Source of the DNA: an uncultured Rhodocyclaceae bacterium
GTDB lineage: Bacteria; Pseudomonadota; Gammaproteobacteria; Burkholderiales; Rhodocyclaceae
Assembly: GCA_937892345.1 (NCBI GenBank)
Contig: CALAGF010000175.1
Coordinates: 1 to 39,890 of the forward strand
Length of the DNA: 39,890 nucleotides
Reading direction: 5' to 3'
Shown here: positions 1-7,969 of the stretch, one piece after another
Position numbering within the stretch: the first letter of the stretch is position 1
How the letters are laid out: each line of letters begins with the position of its first letter
Notes under the pieces: model-generated
What the model was told of the DNA's origin: nothing
The model's input: only the letters and a program-made list of their open reading frames with translations
The model's database searches: none
Program-made: the position numbers and the translations under genes

Positions 1-1309
1 ACATCCACAGGAAGCGCGGGCTGTAGGCGCGGCCGCACATGCCGTAGTTGCCGGCACCGAACGAGCCGCCGATAACCACGGTGAATTTCGGCACCTTGGC
101 GGTGGCGACGGCGGTGACCATCTTGGCGCCGTCGCGGGCGATGCCGCCGTTTTCGTATTTGCGGCCGACCATGAAGCCGGTGATGTTCTGCAGGAAAACG
201 AGCGGAATGCCCCGCTGGGCGCAGAGTTCGATGAAATGCGCGCCTTTCAGCGCCGATTCGCTGAACAAAATGCCGTTGTTGGCGACGATGCCGACCGGGT
301 AGCCGTAGATGCGGGCGAAGCCGCAGACCAGCGTGGTGCCGTAGCGCGCCTTGAATTCGTCAAAGTCCGAGCCATCGACGATGCGGGCGATGATTTCGCG
401 CACGTCGAAGGGCTTTTTCGTGTCGGTCGGGATCACCCCATACAGCTCGTCGGCGGCGTAGGCCGGAGCGCTGGGTACGGTCAAGGTGACCGGTGGGGCC
501 TTTTTCCAGTTCAAATCCTTGACGATGCGGCGGGCGATGGCCAGCGCGTGTGCATCGTTCTCGGCCAGATGATCAACGACACCGGAAATGCGCGTATGGA
601 CGTCGGCGCCGCCGAGGTCTTCGGCGGAAACGACTTCACCCGTGGCTGCTTTCACCAGCGGTGGGCCGCCCAAGAAGATCGTGCCCTGATTCTTGACGAT
701 GATCGACTCGTCGCACATGGCCGGCACGTAGGCGCCGCCGGCCGTGCACGAACCCATGACGGCGGCGATCTGCGGGATGCCTTGCGCCGAGAGGTTGGCT
801 TGGTTGAAGAAGATGCGGCCGAAATGTTCCTTGTCCGGGAAAACTTCGTCCTGCATGGGCAGGAAGGCGCCGCCGGAATCGACCAGATAGACGCAGGGCA
901 GGCGGTTTTCGAGTGCGATTTCCTGCGCGCGCAGGTGCTTTTTCACGGTCAACGGGTAATAGGTGCCGCCTTTCACCGTCGCATCATTGGCGACGATCAT
1001 GCACTCGACACCTTCGACCCGGCCAATGCCGGCGATCACCGACGCGGCGGGAACGTCGCCGCCATACATGCCATAGGCGGCAAACTGGCCGATTTCGAGG
1101 AAGGGCGTGCCGGGGTCGAGCAGGGCGTTGACCCGTTCGCGCGGCAGCAGCTTGCCACGGGCCAGATGCTTCTGCCGCGCAGCTTCCGGGCCGCCGAGCG
1201 CGATTTTTTCGACCTTCTCGTGCAGGTCGGCAACCACCGTGCGCATGGCGGTCGCGTTGGCTTGAAAATCGGCCGAACGCGGATTGAGTTGGGTTTTCAG
1301 GATGGTCAT
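1..1309 (-). CDS. liuB: Methylcrotonyl-CoA carboxylase, carboxyltransferase (beta) subunit, 3' end outside window
   Basis: This is the carboxyltransferase subunit of the biotin-dependent enzyme that carboxylates 3-methylcrotonyl-CoA in leucine degradation. Translating the minus strand from the ATG at 1309 gives about 436 residues, beginning MTILKTQLNPRSADFQANAT, open to the window edge; the family is about 535 residues, so roughly 100 are missing. Visible family signatures are LLPRERVNALLDPGTPFLE near the N terminus, the acyl-CoA site region VDSGGAFLPMQ, MGSCTAGGAYVPAM, and the C-terminal half FLQNITGFMVG followed by GGSFGAGNYGMCGRAYSPRF. The start is preceded by GAGGAG. The partner biotin-carboxylase subunit and later liu genes should lie to the left, outside the window. 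The cluster's other liu genes (dehydrogenase, regulator) support this over acetyl- or propionyl-CoA carboxylase. Confidence 0.93.
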   Translation of the reverse strand, partial: MTILKTQLNPRSADFQANATAMRTVVADLHEKVEKIALGGPEAARQKHLARGKLLPRERVNALLDPGTPFLEIGQFAAYGMYGGDVPAASVIAGIGRVEGVECMIVANDATVKGGTYYPLTVKKHLRAQEIALENRLPCVYLVDSGGAFLPMQDEVFPDKEHFGRIFFNQANLSAQGIPQIAAVMGSCTAGGAYVPAMCDESIIVKNQGTIFLGGPPLVKAATGEVVSAEDLGGADVHTRISGVVDHLAENDAHALAIARRIVKDLNWKKAPPVTLTVPSAPAYAADELYGVIPTDTKKPFDVREIIARIVDGSDFDEFKARYGTTLVCGFARIYGYPVGIVANNGILFSESALKGAHFIELCAQRGIPLVFLQNITGFMVGRKYENGGIARDGAKMVTAVATAKVPKFTVVIGGSFGAGNYGMCGRAYSPRFLWM

Positions 1310-1361
1310 GTCTCCTCGCTTCTTTTATGTGTGCGTTACCTGAATGGGATGGTGGAACGGG

Positions 1362-1967
1362 CTACAACTGTTTTTCCTCTTTCAGCCACTTGCTGACCGG
1401 TTCGGGTCGATAGGCTGCCATCTGCGCCAGCAGACGGGTGATTTCGGTGTCGGCCAGCGCCATGGCCCGGTTCTGCGGGCGCAGGAAACCTTCGTCCACG
1501 GCCTGGTTGAACATCGCCAGCAGCGGGTCGTAAAAACCCTTCACGTTGAGCAGGCCCATGGGTTTCACGTGAAACCCGAGTTGGCCCCAGGTGAGGATTT
1601 CGCAGAATTCCTCGAAGGTGCCGAAACCGCCGGGCAGCGCGATGAAACCGTCGGACAACTCGGCCATGCGCGCCTTGCGCGTGTGCATCGAATCAACGAC
1701 CTCGATGTGCGTCAGCGTTCGGTGATCGACGGGACGCCCCGCGACTTCCTTGCCCATCAGCGCTTCCGGAATGACGCCGATGACGGTGCCGCCCGCTTCC
1801 AGGCAGGCATCGGCGACGGCGCCCATCAGGCCGATATTGCCGGCGCCGTACACCAGCTCGATCTTGCGTTCTGCCAGCAGGCGACCGGTTTTTTCGGCTT
1901 CGGCGCGGTAGACCGGAGAAAAGCCGGCATTGGCGCCGCAAAAGACGCAGAGACGCTTGAAACTCAT
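1362..1967 (-). CDS. LOG family protein (TIGR00730 Rossmann fold)
   Basis: A 201-residue single-domain Rossmann-fold protein of the LOG/TIGR00730 family. Members hydrolyse cytokinin-type or other nucleoside 5'-monophosphates to base and ribose phosphate; the bacterial substrate is often unknown. Visible motifs are the N-terminal FCGANAG, YGAGNIGLMGAVADA (about 40-54), MHTRKARM with the catalytic Arg98, and the hallmark PGGFGTFEE at 112-120. I chose the ATG at 1967, one base after the stop of the upstream gene; a GTG at 1979 would add four residues and overlap that gene. It is probably translationally coupled to the upstream DsbA-like isomerase. The gene also carries a perfect parS-like palindrome at 1560-1577, which encodes the FHVKP stretch. 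Confidence 0.9.
   Translation of the reverse strand: MSFKRLCVFCGANAGFSPVYRAEAEKTGRLLAERKIELVYGAGNIGLMGAVADACLEAGGTVIGVIPEALMGKEVAGRPVDHRTLTHIEVVDSMHTRKARMAELSDGFIALPGGFGTFEEFCEILTWGQLGFHVKPMGLLNVKGFYDPLLAMFNQAVDEGFLRPQNRAMALADTEITRLLAQMAAYRPEPVSKWLKEEKQL
1560..1577. promoter_or_regulatory. parS-like ParB-binding palindrome, copy 1
   Basis: An 18-bp perfect palindrome, GGGTTTCACGTGAAACCC, lies inside the LOG-family gene. Its 14-bp core GTTTCACGTGAAAC is the core of the widely conserved bacterial parS consensus (tGTTTCACGTGAAACa). A second copy with the same core lies at 18361-18376. The match to the consensus is visible directly; ParB binding is inferred. Confidence 0.8.
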
Positions 1968-1968
1968 G

Positions 1969-2574
1969 TCAGAAGCCACCGTTCGCGAGCCAATGCTCGA
2001 TCTGCGGCAGACGGTCGGCGCCGAAGAAGTGCTCGCCGTCGATGATCACGTGCGGCGAACCAAAGACGCCGGCCGCGATTGCGGTGTCGACTTCCTGTTT
2101 GAGCCGCTCCTTGATTTCCGGCAATTGCAGCGCGTTTTCAAGGGTGCTGCGGTCAACACCCAGTTGGGACGCTATTTCAAGTACGGCGTCGGGGGCGGAA
2201 ATGTCGATGTTGTCGACAAACAGGGCGCGATAGGCGGCGTGGGCAAATTGTCTGGCCAGCGCGCAGTCCTGGCCAGCCAGCCAGTAATAGGCGCGGGCGG
2301 CCTGCTGGGTGGCCAGCGGAAACTTGTCCGGATGGCGGTAAGGCATGCCCATGAAGCGTGCCGAGCGCGCAAAGTCATTGACCGAGTAGCGGGCCTTGGC
2401 CTCGTTTTGCAGGGTGAGTGGTGCGCTGCCGGTGGCCTTGAACACGATGCCGAGCAGGATCGGATGCCAGCGCACCTGGCGGCCGAAGCGCGCAGCCAGA
2501 TCGTCGATCTTCCCGCTCAGCAGGTAGCCGTAAGGGCTGGAAAAATCGAAATAGAAATCAATGGGTTCTGGCAT
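1969..2574 (-). CDS. DsbA-like 2-hydroxychromene-2-carboxylate isomerase family protein
   Basis: A 201-residue thioredoxin-fold protein of the HCCA isomerase/kappa-class GST type. The N terminus reads MPEPIDFYFDFSSPYGYL, with Ser12/Ser13 where these enzymes have a glutathione-activating serine instead of a CxxC pair. A long helical insert follows, then the C-terminal GVFGSPHVIIDGEHFFGADR signature, which is typical of the family. Characterised members isomerise 2-hydroxychromene-2-carboxylate in naphthalene breakdown. No other aromatic-degradation gene is visible here, so the substrate is open and a glutathione-dependent role linked to the neighbouring acyl-CoA genes is equally possible. It lies 32 bp downstream of the NYN gene and one base upstream of the LOG gene. 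Confidence 0.85.
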   Translation of the reverse strand: MPEPIDFYFDFSSPYGYLLSGKIDDLAARFGRQVRWHPILLGIVFKATGSAPLTLQNEAKARYSVNDFARSARFMGMPYRHPDKFPLATQQAARAYYWLAGQDCALARQFAHAAYRALFVDNIDISAPDAVLEIASQLGVDRSTLENALQLPEIKERLKQEVDTAIAAGVFGSPHVIIDGEHFFGADRLPQIEHWLANGGF

Positions 2575-2606
2575 GTATTTGTCTCGCTCTATTTATCTTG
2601 ATGGGA

Positions 2607-3428
2607 TCAATGGGCGGATTTGCTCGAAGTTCGACGAACATATACAACCTTGCTGTTACTGCCGGATGTTGAGCGTTCTTCGACCGTGAAAACGTGTGGT
2701 TTGGATTTGACCAAATCGCTCAATTTTTTGAAGCCATAGAGTCGGGGGTCAAAATCAGGTTGTAGCTTCGTCAGGTAGCTACCGAAAGCTGCCAGATTCG
2801 CCCAACCATCGTCATCTTCGGCATGAGCAAGCGCTTGCACAACGAACTGGATAGGCAGTGGTTTCTTGGCTGTAGTGCCCTTGGCTGGAATTGACGCCGA
2901 TTGAGTAATTTGAGTGTCAAGTCTCTCAGCGGGTGAAGGCTTTGAGGGCTCTCCTACTTCGACCGCAGGAAGCGAGCGCAGTATCTCTGTGAAAATGAAT
3001 TTGTGGCAGGCATTGCGGAAAGCATCAGGCGTTTTCTCTTCCCCAAAGCCTAGAACTGTTAGTCCTTCTTCACGGATACGTAGTGCGAGCCCCGTGAAGT
3101 CGCTATCGCTTGAGACAAGACAAAATCCATCGAACCGACGGGTATATAGCAAATCCATCGCATCGATAATCATCGTGCTGTCTGTCGCATTCTTTCCCGT
3201 GGTGTAAGCGAATTGCTGTACCGGCTTGATCGCATGCTGGTTCAGAACTTTTTTCCATTGGGAACTGTTTGGCGAAGTGAAGTCGCCATAAATACGTTTG
3301 ACTGTTGCCTCGCCAAAACGAGCGATCTCTGCCAGCAAACCCTCGATTACAGCTGCTTGCGCGTTGTCTGCGTCAATCAATACAGCGAGTCGGCGGGGCG
3401 AGAGTTCGTTCGCTTCGTATTTGGCCAT
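2607..3428 (-). CDS. NYN (PIN-like) domain protein with C-terminal OST-HTH/LOTUS domain
   Basis: A 273-residue protein with two recognisable parts. Residues about 10-155 form a NYN/LabA-like PIN-fold nuclease domain with the expected acidic residues: LIDADN (Asp19, Asp21), IYGDF, ATDSTMIIDAMDLL (Asp83) and SSDSDF (Asp108, Asp110). After a Ser/Thr/Lys/Pro-rich linker (about 160-190), residues about 190-270 match an OST-HTH/LOTUS fold, with DGWANLAAFGSYL and YGFKKLSDLVKS, which is thought to bind RNA. Proteins of this layout are presumed RNA-processing or RNA-silencing factors; no substrate can be named. Base composition is visibly lower in GC than that of the flanking catabolic genes, and the gene interrupts an acyl-CoA cluster, so acquisition by transfer is likely. 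Start at ATG 3428. Confidence 0.88.
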   Translation of the reverse strand: MAKYEANELSPRRLAVLIDADNAQAAVIEGLLAEIARFGEATVKRIYGDFTSPNSSQWKKVLNQHAIKPVQQFAYTTGKNATDSTMIIDAMDLLYTRRFDGFCLVSSDSDFTGLALRIREEGLTVLGFGEEKTPDAFRNACHKFIFTEILRSLPAVEVGEPSKPSPAERLDTQITQSASIPAKGTTAKKPLPIQFVVQALAHAEDDDGWANLAAFGSYLTKLQPDFDPRLYGFKKLSDLVKSKPHVFTVEERSTSGSNSKVVYVRRTSSKSAH

Positions 3429-3450
3429 TGGTTTTCCAAGGTGTGCGGAA

Positions 3451-3489
3451 GGTGCTAGGGATGGTGCTAGGGATGGTGAATTGGTGCTA
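3451..3489. repeat. Short tandem repeat of a 12-bp unit upstream of the NYN gene
   Basis: The unit GGTGCTAGGGAT occurs twice back to back (3451-3462 and 3463-3474), followed by degenerate GGTGAATT and GGTGCTA (3475-3489). It fills the 80-bp gap between the NYN gene and the acyl-CoA dehydrogenase stop. No matching copy was noticed elsewhere in the window. It may be a scar of the NYN gene's insertion. Confidence 0.8.
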
Positions 3490-3508
3490 AGTCTCCAGTT
3501 CTATTGCC

Positions 3509-4645
3509 TTACTCGGCGGCAATCGCGCGACCGATGACCAGTCGCTGGATGTCGTTGGCCCCTTCGTAGATCTGCGTGATGCGCACGTCGCGGGCGATGC
3601 GTTCGACGGCGGTTTCATCGGTGTAGCCGCAGCCGCCGTGAATCTGGATGGCGGCAGAGCAAACCCGCTCGGCCATTTCGGAGGCAAACATCTTGGCCAT
3701 CGAGGCTTCGGTCAGGCAGGGCTTGCCGGCATCCTTGAGCGTGGCGGCGCGCCAGACCATCAGGCGGGCGGCATCGATTTGCGTCGCCATGTCGGCCAGC
3801 CGGAAATTGACAGCCTGATGCTCGATGATCGGCTGCCCGAAGGTCACGCGCTCCTTGGCGTAGGCGACCGAGGCTTCAAAGGCGGCGCGGGCCATGCCGA
3901 CCGATTGCGCAGCAATACCGATGCGACCGGCTTCCAGATTGGAGAGGGCGATCTTGTAGCCTTCGCCTTCCTTGCCCAGCAGCGCACTGGCCGGGACGCG
4001 GCAGTTGTCGAACACGATTTGCGCGGTGTCCGAGGCATGCTGGCCCATCTTGCGTTCGATACGGGCGACGGTGTAACCGGGTGTCGCAGTCGGAACGAGG
4101 AAGCAGGAAATGCCCTTCTTGCCCGCGGCCTTGTCGGTGACGGCAAAGACGATGGCGACATCGGCGTGCTTGCCGGTGGTGATGTAGTGCTTGACGCCAT
4201 TGAGGATGAAATCCTCGCCATCTCGATCAGCACGCGTGGTGATGGCAGCGGCGTCGGAGCCGGTGTGCGGTTCGGTCAGGCAGAAGCAGCCGAGTTTTTC
4301 GCCGCGGGCCAGCGGTTTCAGCCAGGTTTCCTTCTGGGCATCGGTGCCGTACTTGTTGGTGATGCCGCAGGCCAGCGAGTTCTGCACCGAAACGATGGTT
4401 GAGGTCGCGCCGTCACCCGCGGCAATTTCTTCCAGCGTCAGCACCAGTGACATGTAATCCATGCCGGCGCCGCCCCATTCGTCGGGAACAACCATGCCCA
4501 ATGCGCCGAGTTCGCCCAGTTCCTTCAAGGCTTCGGCCGGGAAGGTGTGTTCGCGGTCCCATTCAGCCGCAAAGGGGGCGAGGCGCTCTTGTGCAAAGGC
4601 GCGCATGGTGTCGCGGATCATTTCCTGTTCAGCGGTCAAAATCAT
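3509..4645 (-). CDS. Acyl-CoA dehydrogenase (short/branched-chain type)
   Basis: A 378-residue FAD-dependent acyl-CoA dehydrogenase that introduces an alpha,beta double bond and passes electrons to ETF. The start is ATG at 4645 (MILTAEQEMIRDTMRAFAQE), which overlaps the stop of the upstream exporter by four bases (ATGA); open frame continues further upstream but is not coding. Visible motifs are GWGGAGMDY-type residues near 60, CFCLTEPHTGSDAAA (substrate/FAD loop), YITTGKHAD, GRIGIAAQSVGMARAA, and the C-terminal IHGGCGYTDE and IYEGANDIQRL, placing the catalytic base at about Glu361 as in short-chain and 2-methyl-branched enzymes. This differs from the isovaleryl-type enzyme encoded at 8046-9218. 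The substrate could be butyryl- or 2-methylbutyryl-CoA. Confidence 0.92.
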   Translation of the reverse strand: MILTAEQEMIRDTMRAFAQERLAPFAAEWDREHTFPAEALKELGELGALGMVVPDEWGGAGMDYMSLVLTLEEIAAGDGATSTIVSVQNSLACGITNKYGTDAQKETWLKPLARGEKLGCFCLTEPHTGSDAAAITTRADRDGEDFILNGVKHYITTGKHADVAIVFAVTDKAAGKKGISCFLVPTATPGYTVARIERKMGQHASDTAQIVFDNCRVPASALLGKEGEGYKIALSNLEAGRIGIAAQSVGMARAAFEASVAYAKERVTFGQPIIEHQAVNFRLADMATQIDAARLMVWRAATLKDAGKPCLTEASMAKMFASEMAERVCSAAIQIHGGCGYTDETAVERIARDVRITQIYEGANDIQRLVIGRAIAAE

Positions 4646-5556
4646 GATGCAGTCTCCTGAAGTGCTTGTTGTCGTGTGGTCAGCCAGACGCCGCCAATGA
4701 CCAGCAGACCGCCCAGCAAAACGGCCAGACCCAGCCGTTCGCCAAGGAGGATTGCGGCTTGCATGACAGCAAAAACCGGGACCAGGTTGATGAAAATCGA
4801 GGCATGACCGGCGCCAATCCGATGCACGGCGTCGGTGAACCAGGTGTAGGCGAGGGCGGTGCCGAATATCGCCAGAAAAGCCATGCTGCTCCATACCCGC
4901 CATGACCAGTCGGCCGGCTGGATGTCGCCCTGCAGCAGTGCCGCAATGCCCAGCAAGAGCGCACCGCTGAAACTGGCGTAGAGCGTGGTCGCCAAGGGTG
5001 AAAAATGCTGCGTGGCTTGCCAGCCGATCAAGGTGTAGGCGGCCCAACTCAGCACGCAGCCCAGAATCAGCCATTCGCCCAAGCCGATGTCGCCGCTGAG
5101 CAGGGCCAGCGGGTCGCCGTTGCCGATCACGGTCAGGCAGCCCAGGGTGGCAATCAGGCTGCCGGCGGCCTTGGTCATGTTCATCCGCTCACGGCCGCTG
5201 AGCCAGGCCAGTACGACGATCACCACCGGATTGAGGGCGACGACCAGCGCACCGCGCCCGGCCGTAATGCGTTGCAGGCCAAAAAAGAAACACAGGCCGT
5301 AAAGAAAAATGCCGAAAAAACCCAAAGCCCAGACCAGCCCCCATTCACGCCGGCCTTGCGGCAGCGGAATCGCACCTTCGCCGATCAACAGCATGACAGC
5401 GACCACCAGGCCGGCCAGCACAAAGCGCAGTGAGGCGACGGCCAGCGGGGCCGTCAGCTCCTGCGCAATGACGCGACCGGCAATCCAGGTGCCGCCCCAC
5501 ATGAACATGGCTGTGACCAGTTTGGCGTAGGTGAAGGACAGGGCTTGTTGGGGCAA
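4642..5556 (-). CDS. EamA/DMT-family inner-membrane transporter
   Basis: A 304-residue hydrophobic protein with about ten predicted membrane helices in two EamA repeats, characteristic of the drug/metabolite transporter superfamily (RhaT/YdcZ-like exporters). Visible landmarks are the first helix with MWGGTWIAGR, a mid-protein WAAYTLIGWQATQHF at the start of the second repeat, and the final pair ending GGLLVIGGVWLTTRQQ. The initiator is TTG at 5556-5554, directly abutting the TAA of the thiolase gene (5559-5557); no in-frame start exists upstream of that stop, so TTG or an internal codon must be used. The transported compound is unknown; its place between thiolase and acyl-CoA dehydrogenase suggests a catabolic intermediate or amino acid. 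Confidence 0.87.
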   Translation of the reverse strand: MPQQALSFTYAKLVTAMFMWGGTWIAGRVIAQELTAPLAVASLRFVLAGLVVAVMLLIGEGAIPLPQGRREWGLVWALGFFGIFLYGLCFFFGLQRITAGRGALVVALNPVVIVVLAWLSGRERMNMTKAAGSLIATLGCLTVIGNGDPLALLSGDIGLGEWLILGCVLSWAAYTLIGWQATQHFSPLATTLYASFSGALLLGIAALLQGDIQPADWSWRVWSSMAFLAIFGTALAYTWFTDAVHRIGAGHASIFINLVPVFAVMQAAILLGERLGLAVLLGGLLVIGGVWLTTRQQALQETAS

Positions 5557-6747
5557 TTACAGCATTTCCACCGCGAGGGCCGTGGCTTCGCCGCCACCGA
5601 TACACAAGGAAGCCACGCCGCGTTTCAGGCCGTATTTTTTCAGGGCGCCGAGCAGGGTCACCACGATACGGGCGCCGGATGCGCCAATCGGGTGGCCCAA
5701 GGCACAGGCGCCGCCGTGAATGTTGACCTTGGCTGGATCGAGTTTCATATCATGCAGCGCGGCCATGGTGACCACGGCAAAGGCTTCATTGATTTCGTAG
5801 AGATCGACGCTTGCTGCGGTCCACCCGGTTTTGGCGAACAATTTCTCCATGGCACCGACCGGCGCCGACGGGAACAGTGCCGGCACGCCGGCATGCGTGG
5901 TGTGGCCGACAATACGGGCGAGCGGGTTCAGGCCAAGGGCGGCCGCCTGCGATTCGCGCATCAACACCATGGCGGCGGCGCCATCGGAAATGGAGGAGGA
6001 ATTGGCCGGGGTGACCGTGCCGTCCTTCTTGAATGCGGGTTTCAAAGTCGGGATTTTTTCGATGTTGACCGCAAACGGACCTTCGTCCTTGGCAATCACG
6101 ACATCGCCTTTGCGCCCACTGACCGTGACCGGGGCGATTTCCCAGTCGAAGCTGCCGTTGTTGCTGGCCTCGATGGCGCGGGTAGTCGAGCGGACGGCGA
6201 ATTCATCCTGCGCTTCGCGGGTGAAGCCGTAAGTGGTCGCACACTCTTCGGCAAACGTCCCCATCAGGCGGCCGCGGGTTTCCTTGCTGTAGGCGTCTTC
6301 CAGACCATCCATGAACATGTGGTCGAACATTTGGCCATGACCCAGACGATAGCCCCCGCGTGCCTTGGGCAACAGGTAAGGCGCATTGGTCATCGACTCC
6401 ATGCCGCCCACTACGGCAGCACCGTAGGAGCCGGCCAGAATGCCGTCGTGGCCGAGCATGGTGGCCTTCATGGCCGAGCCGCAGACCTTGTGGATGGTGG
6501 CGCAGCCGGCCGATAACGGCAGGCCGGCCTGCAAGGCCGCCTGGCGGGCCGGGGCTTGTCCCTGACCGGCTTGCAGCACGCAGCCCATCAGTACCTCTTC
6601 GATGCGCTGGGCGTCGATGCCGGCGCGCTCGACGGCAGCCTTGATGGCGACCGCACCAAGGTTGGCAGCGGTGAGGCCGGCAAAGCCGCCCTGAAAACTG
6701 CCCATCGCGGTGCGGGCGGCGGAAACGATCACAATCGGGTCATTCAT
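5557..6747 (-). CDS. Acetyl-CoA C-acyltransferase (thiolase)
   Basis: A 396-residue thiolase that cleaves 3-ketoacyl-CoA (or condenses acetyl-CoA). All catalytic residues are present: nucleophile Cys89 in HKVCGSAMK, His352 in CALGHPIGASGAR, and Cys382 in SLCIGGGEA. NEAFAV is also conserved. Length matches the tetrameric degradative/biosynthetic thiolase I/II families, and the N terminus (VIVSAARTAMGSFQGG) is typical of acetyl-CoA acetyltransferases. In this cluster it most likely releases acetyl-CoA at the end of branched- or short-chain acyl-CoA breakdown (for example acetoacetyl-CoA from leucine). A role in making acetoacetyl-CoA for polyhydroxybutyrate is possible because phaC lies nearby, but that gene is on the other strand. 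Confidence 0.93.
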   Translation of the reverse strand: MNDPIVIVSAARTAMGSFQGGFAGLTAANLGAVAIKAAVERAGIDAQRIEEVLMGCVLQAGQGQAPARQAALQAGLPLSAGCATIHKVCGSAMKATMLGHDGILAGSYGAAVVGGMESMTNAPYLLPKARGGYRLGHGQMFDHMFMDGLEDAYSKETRGRLMGTFAEECATTYGFTREAQDEFAVRSTTRAIEASNNGSFDWEIAPVTVSGRKGDVVIAKDEGPFAVNIEKIPTLKPAFKKDGTVTPANSSSISDGAAAMVLMRESQAAALGLNPLARIVGHTTHAGVPALFPSAPVGAMEKLFAKTGWTAASVDLYEINEAFAVVTMAALHDMKLDPAKVNIHGGACALGHPIGASGARIVVTLLGALKKYGLKRGVASLCIGGGEATALAVEML

Positions 6748-6768
6748 GCTGATTTCTCCTGAGTGGTT

Positions 6769-7920
6769 TTATTCTCCGTCCAGCGCCTTGAGTGCGGCGT
6801 CGTAACGGGTGGGAAGGTCTTCCTGGCAGTCGACAGTAATGCCCAGGTCGTGGATCAAGCCGTCCTTCAGGCCGTAGATCCAACCGTGGATGGTCAGTTG
6901 CTGGTGACGTTTCCAGGCATCCTGAACGACGGGGTTATGGCAGACATTGACGACTTGTTCGAGTACGTTCAGTTCGCACAGGCGGTCATGGCGTTTTTCT
7001 TCCGGCAGGCTGTCGACCGCAGCAAGGTGCTTGTTATGCACGTCGTGCACGTGGCGCAGCCAGAGATCGACCACCCCGACACGGTCGCGGCGCAGTGCTG
7101 CGCCGACGCCACCGCAGCCATAGTGGCCGACGACCATGATGTGTTTCACTTTCAGCACATCAACGGCGTACTGGATCACCGACAGACAATTGAGATCGGT
7201 GTGGACCACCACGTTGGCCACGTTGCGGTGAACGAACACCTCACCGGGCAGCAGTCCGACGATCTGGTTGGCCGGTACGCGGGAGTCGGAACAGCCGATC
7301 CACAGAAATTCCGGGGTCTGCAGTTGGGACAGCTTGTTGAAATAGGTCGGGTCCACTTCCTGCATGCGTTGCGCCCAGGCGCGGTTGAAGTCGAAGAGGT
7401 GCGACAGGTTTTCGCTGCGGATCTCTTCTTCCGACCAGTTTTCCAGATCCAGCGCCAGGAACATTGTGCCTTCGATGGGGGTCTGGTAATAGTTGGGCGC
7501 TTCGGTAAAACCGAGTTCGCGGTAGAGCTTTACCGCCATGCGCATGTTGGGCAAGGTGTCGATCATCAGCTTGCGATAGCCGATGTCCTTGGCTGCCTTG
7601 ATCGCGGCGACCGCCAGACGGGCGCCAACCCCTTGGCCACGGGCTTCCGGTGACACGTAGAGGCGTTTCATTTCGCAGACGCCTTCGCTGTCCGGCAGCG
7701 GCCGAACGCCAACGCAGCCTGCCGGTCGACCGTCGATTTCGGCAAAAAACAGCCGCCCTTGCGGCGCCGAGTAGGCGCCGGGCAAGGAGGCCATTTCCTG
7801 GTCAAAATTCTGATACGACAAATCCACGCCCAGCCAGGCCGCGTAATTGCGGAAATACTGGCGGACCTGCTCAATGGCTTCGGTATCGTTGGCAGTAAGG
7901 GTGCGCAGGGTAACTGTCAT
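6769..7920 (-). CDS. Fusion of GNAT acetyltransferase and beta-class carbonic anhydrase
   Basis: A continuous 383-residue frame with two domains. Residues 1 to about 160 are a GNAT N-acetyltransferase, with LYVSPEARGQGVG (acetyl-CoA pyrophosphate loop, about 87-99) and the C-terminal AVKLYRELGF. Residues about 172-383 are a complete beta-carbonic anhydrase: WIGCSDSRVP gives zinc ligand Cys210 with the Asp212/Arg214 dyad, and VVGHYGCGGV gives His266 and Cys269. The second domain interconverts CO2 and bicarbonate; the first should acetylate an unknown amine. No stop or start-like gap separates them. It sits in the leucine cluster, where methylcrotonyl-CoA carboxylase consumes bicarbonate, so supply of that substrate is a natural role. 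The leader has two mutually exclusive hairpins (7939-7969). Confidence 0.9.
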   Translation of the reverse strand: MTVTLRTLTANDTEAIEQVRQYFRNYAAWLGVDLSYQNFDQEMASLPGAYSAPQGRLFFAEIDGRPAGCVGVRPLPDSEGVCEMKRLYVSPEARGQGVGARLAVAAIKAAKDIGYRKLMIDTLPNMRMAVKLYRELGFTEAPNYYQTPIEGTMFLALDLENWSEEEIRSENLSHLFDFNRAWAQRMQEVDPTYFNKLSQLQTPEFLWIGCSDSRVPANQIVGLLPGEVFVHRNVANVVVHTDLNCLSVIQYAVDVLKVKHIMVVGHYGCGGVGAALRRDRVGVVDLWLRHVHDVHNKHLAAVDSLPEEKRHDRLCELNVLEQVVNVCHNPVVQDAWKRHQQLTIHGWIYGLKDGLIHDLGITVDCQEDLPTRYDAALKALDGE

Positions 7921-7938
7921 GCTGAAGGGCTCCTGTTG

Positions 7939-7969
7939 CGATACTCCCGTCCGCGAGTATCGGCGGGAG
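7939..7969 (-). promoter_or_regulatory. Alternative hairpins in the leader of the GNAT-carbonic anhydrase gene
   Basis: Two overlapping stems can form here. One is an 8-bp stem CGATACTC/GAGTATCG (7939-7946 with 7955-7962, loop 8 nt). The other is a 6-bp stem CTCCCG/CGGGAG (7944-7949 with 7964-7969). They share bases and cannot coexist. The element lies 19 nt upstream of the start codon, in a 125-bp gap after the isovaleryl-CoA dehydrogenase gene. There is no U-tract on the minus strand, so a plain intrinsic terminator is unlikely. Confidence 0.4.

Noticed and set aside
236..1396. 386-residue open frame on the plus strand at the left edge
   Set aside because: It is antisense to methylcrotonyl-CoA carboxylase beta, whose reading frame on the minus strand shows all family motifs.
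2599..2611. TTGATGGGATCAA upstream of the DsbA-like isomerase as an FNR box
   Set aside because: The half-sites are right but the spacer is 3 bp, not 4, and it sits at the very end of the NYN gene without a suitable -10.
4646..5074. N-terminal extension of the acyl-CoA dehydrogenase frame to 521 residues
   Set aside because: The extra 143 codons lie over the EamA transporter gene in another frame and do not resemble any acyl-CoA dehydrogenase; the ATG at 4645 fits the family.
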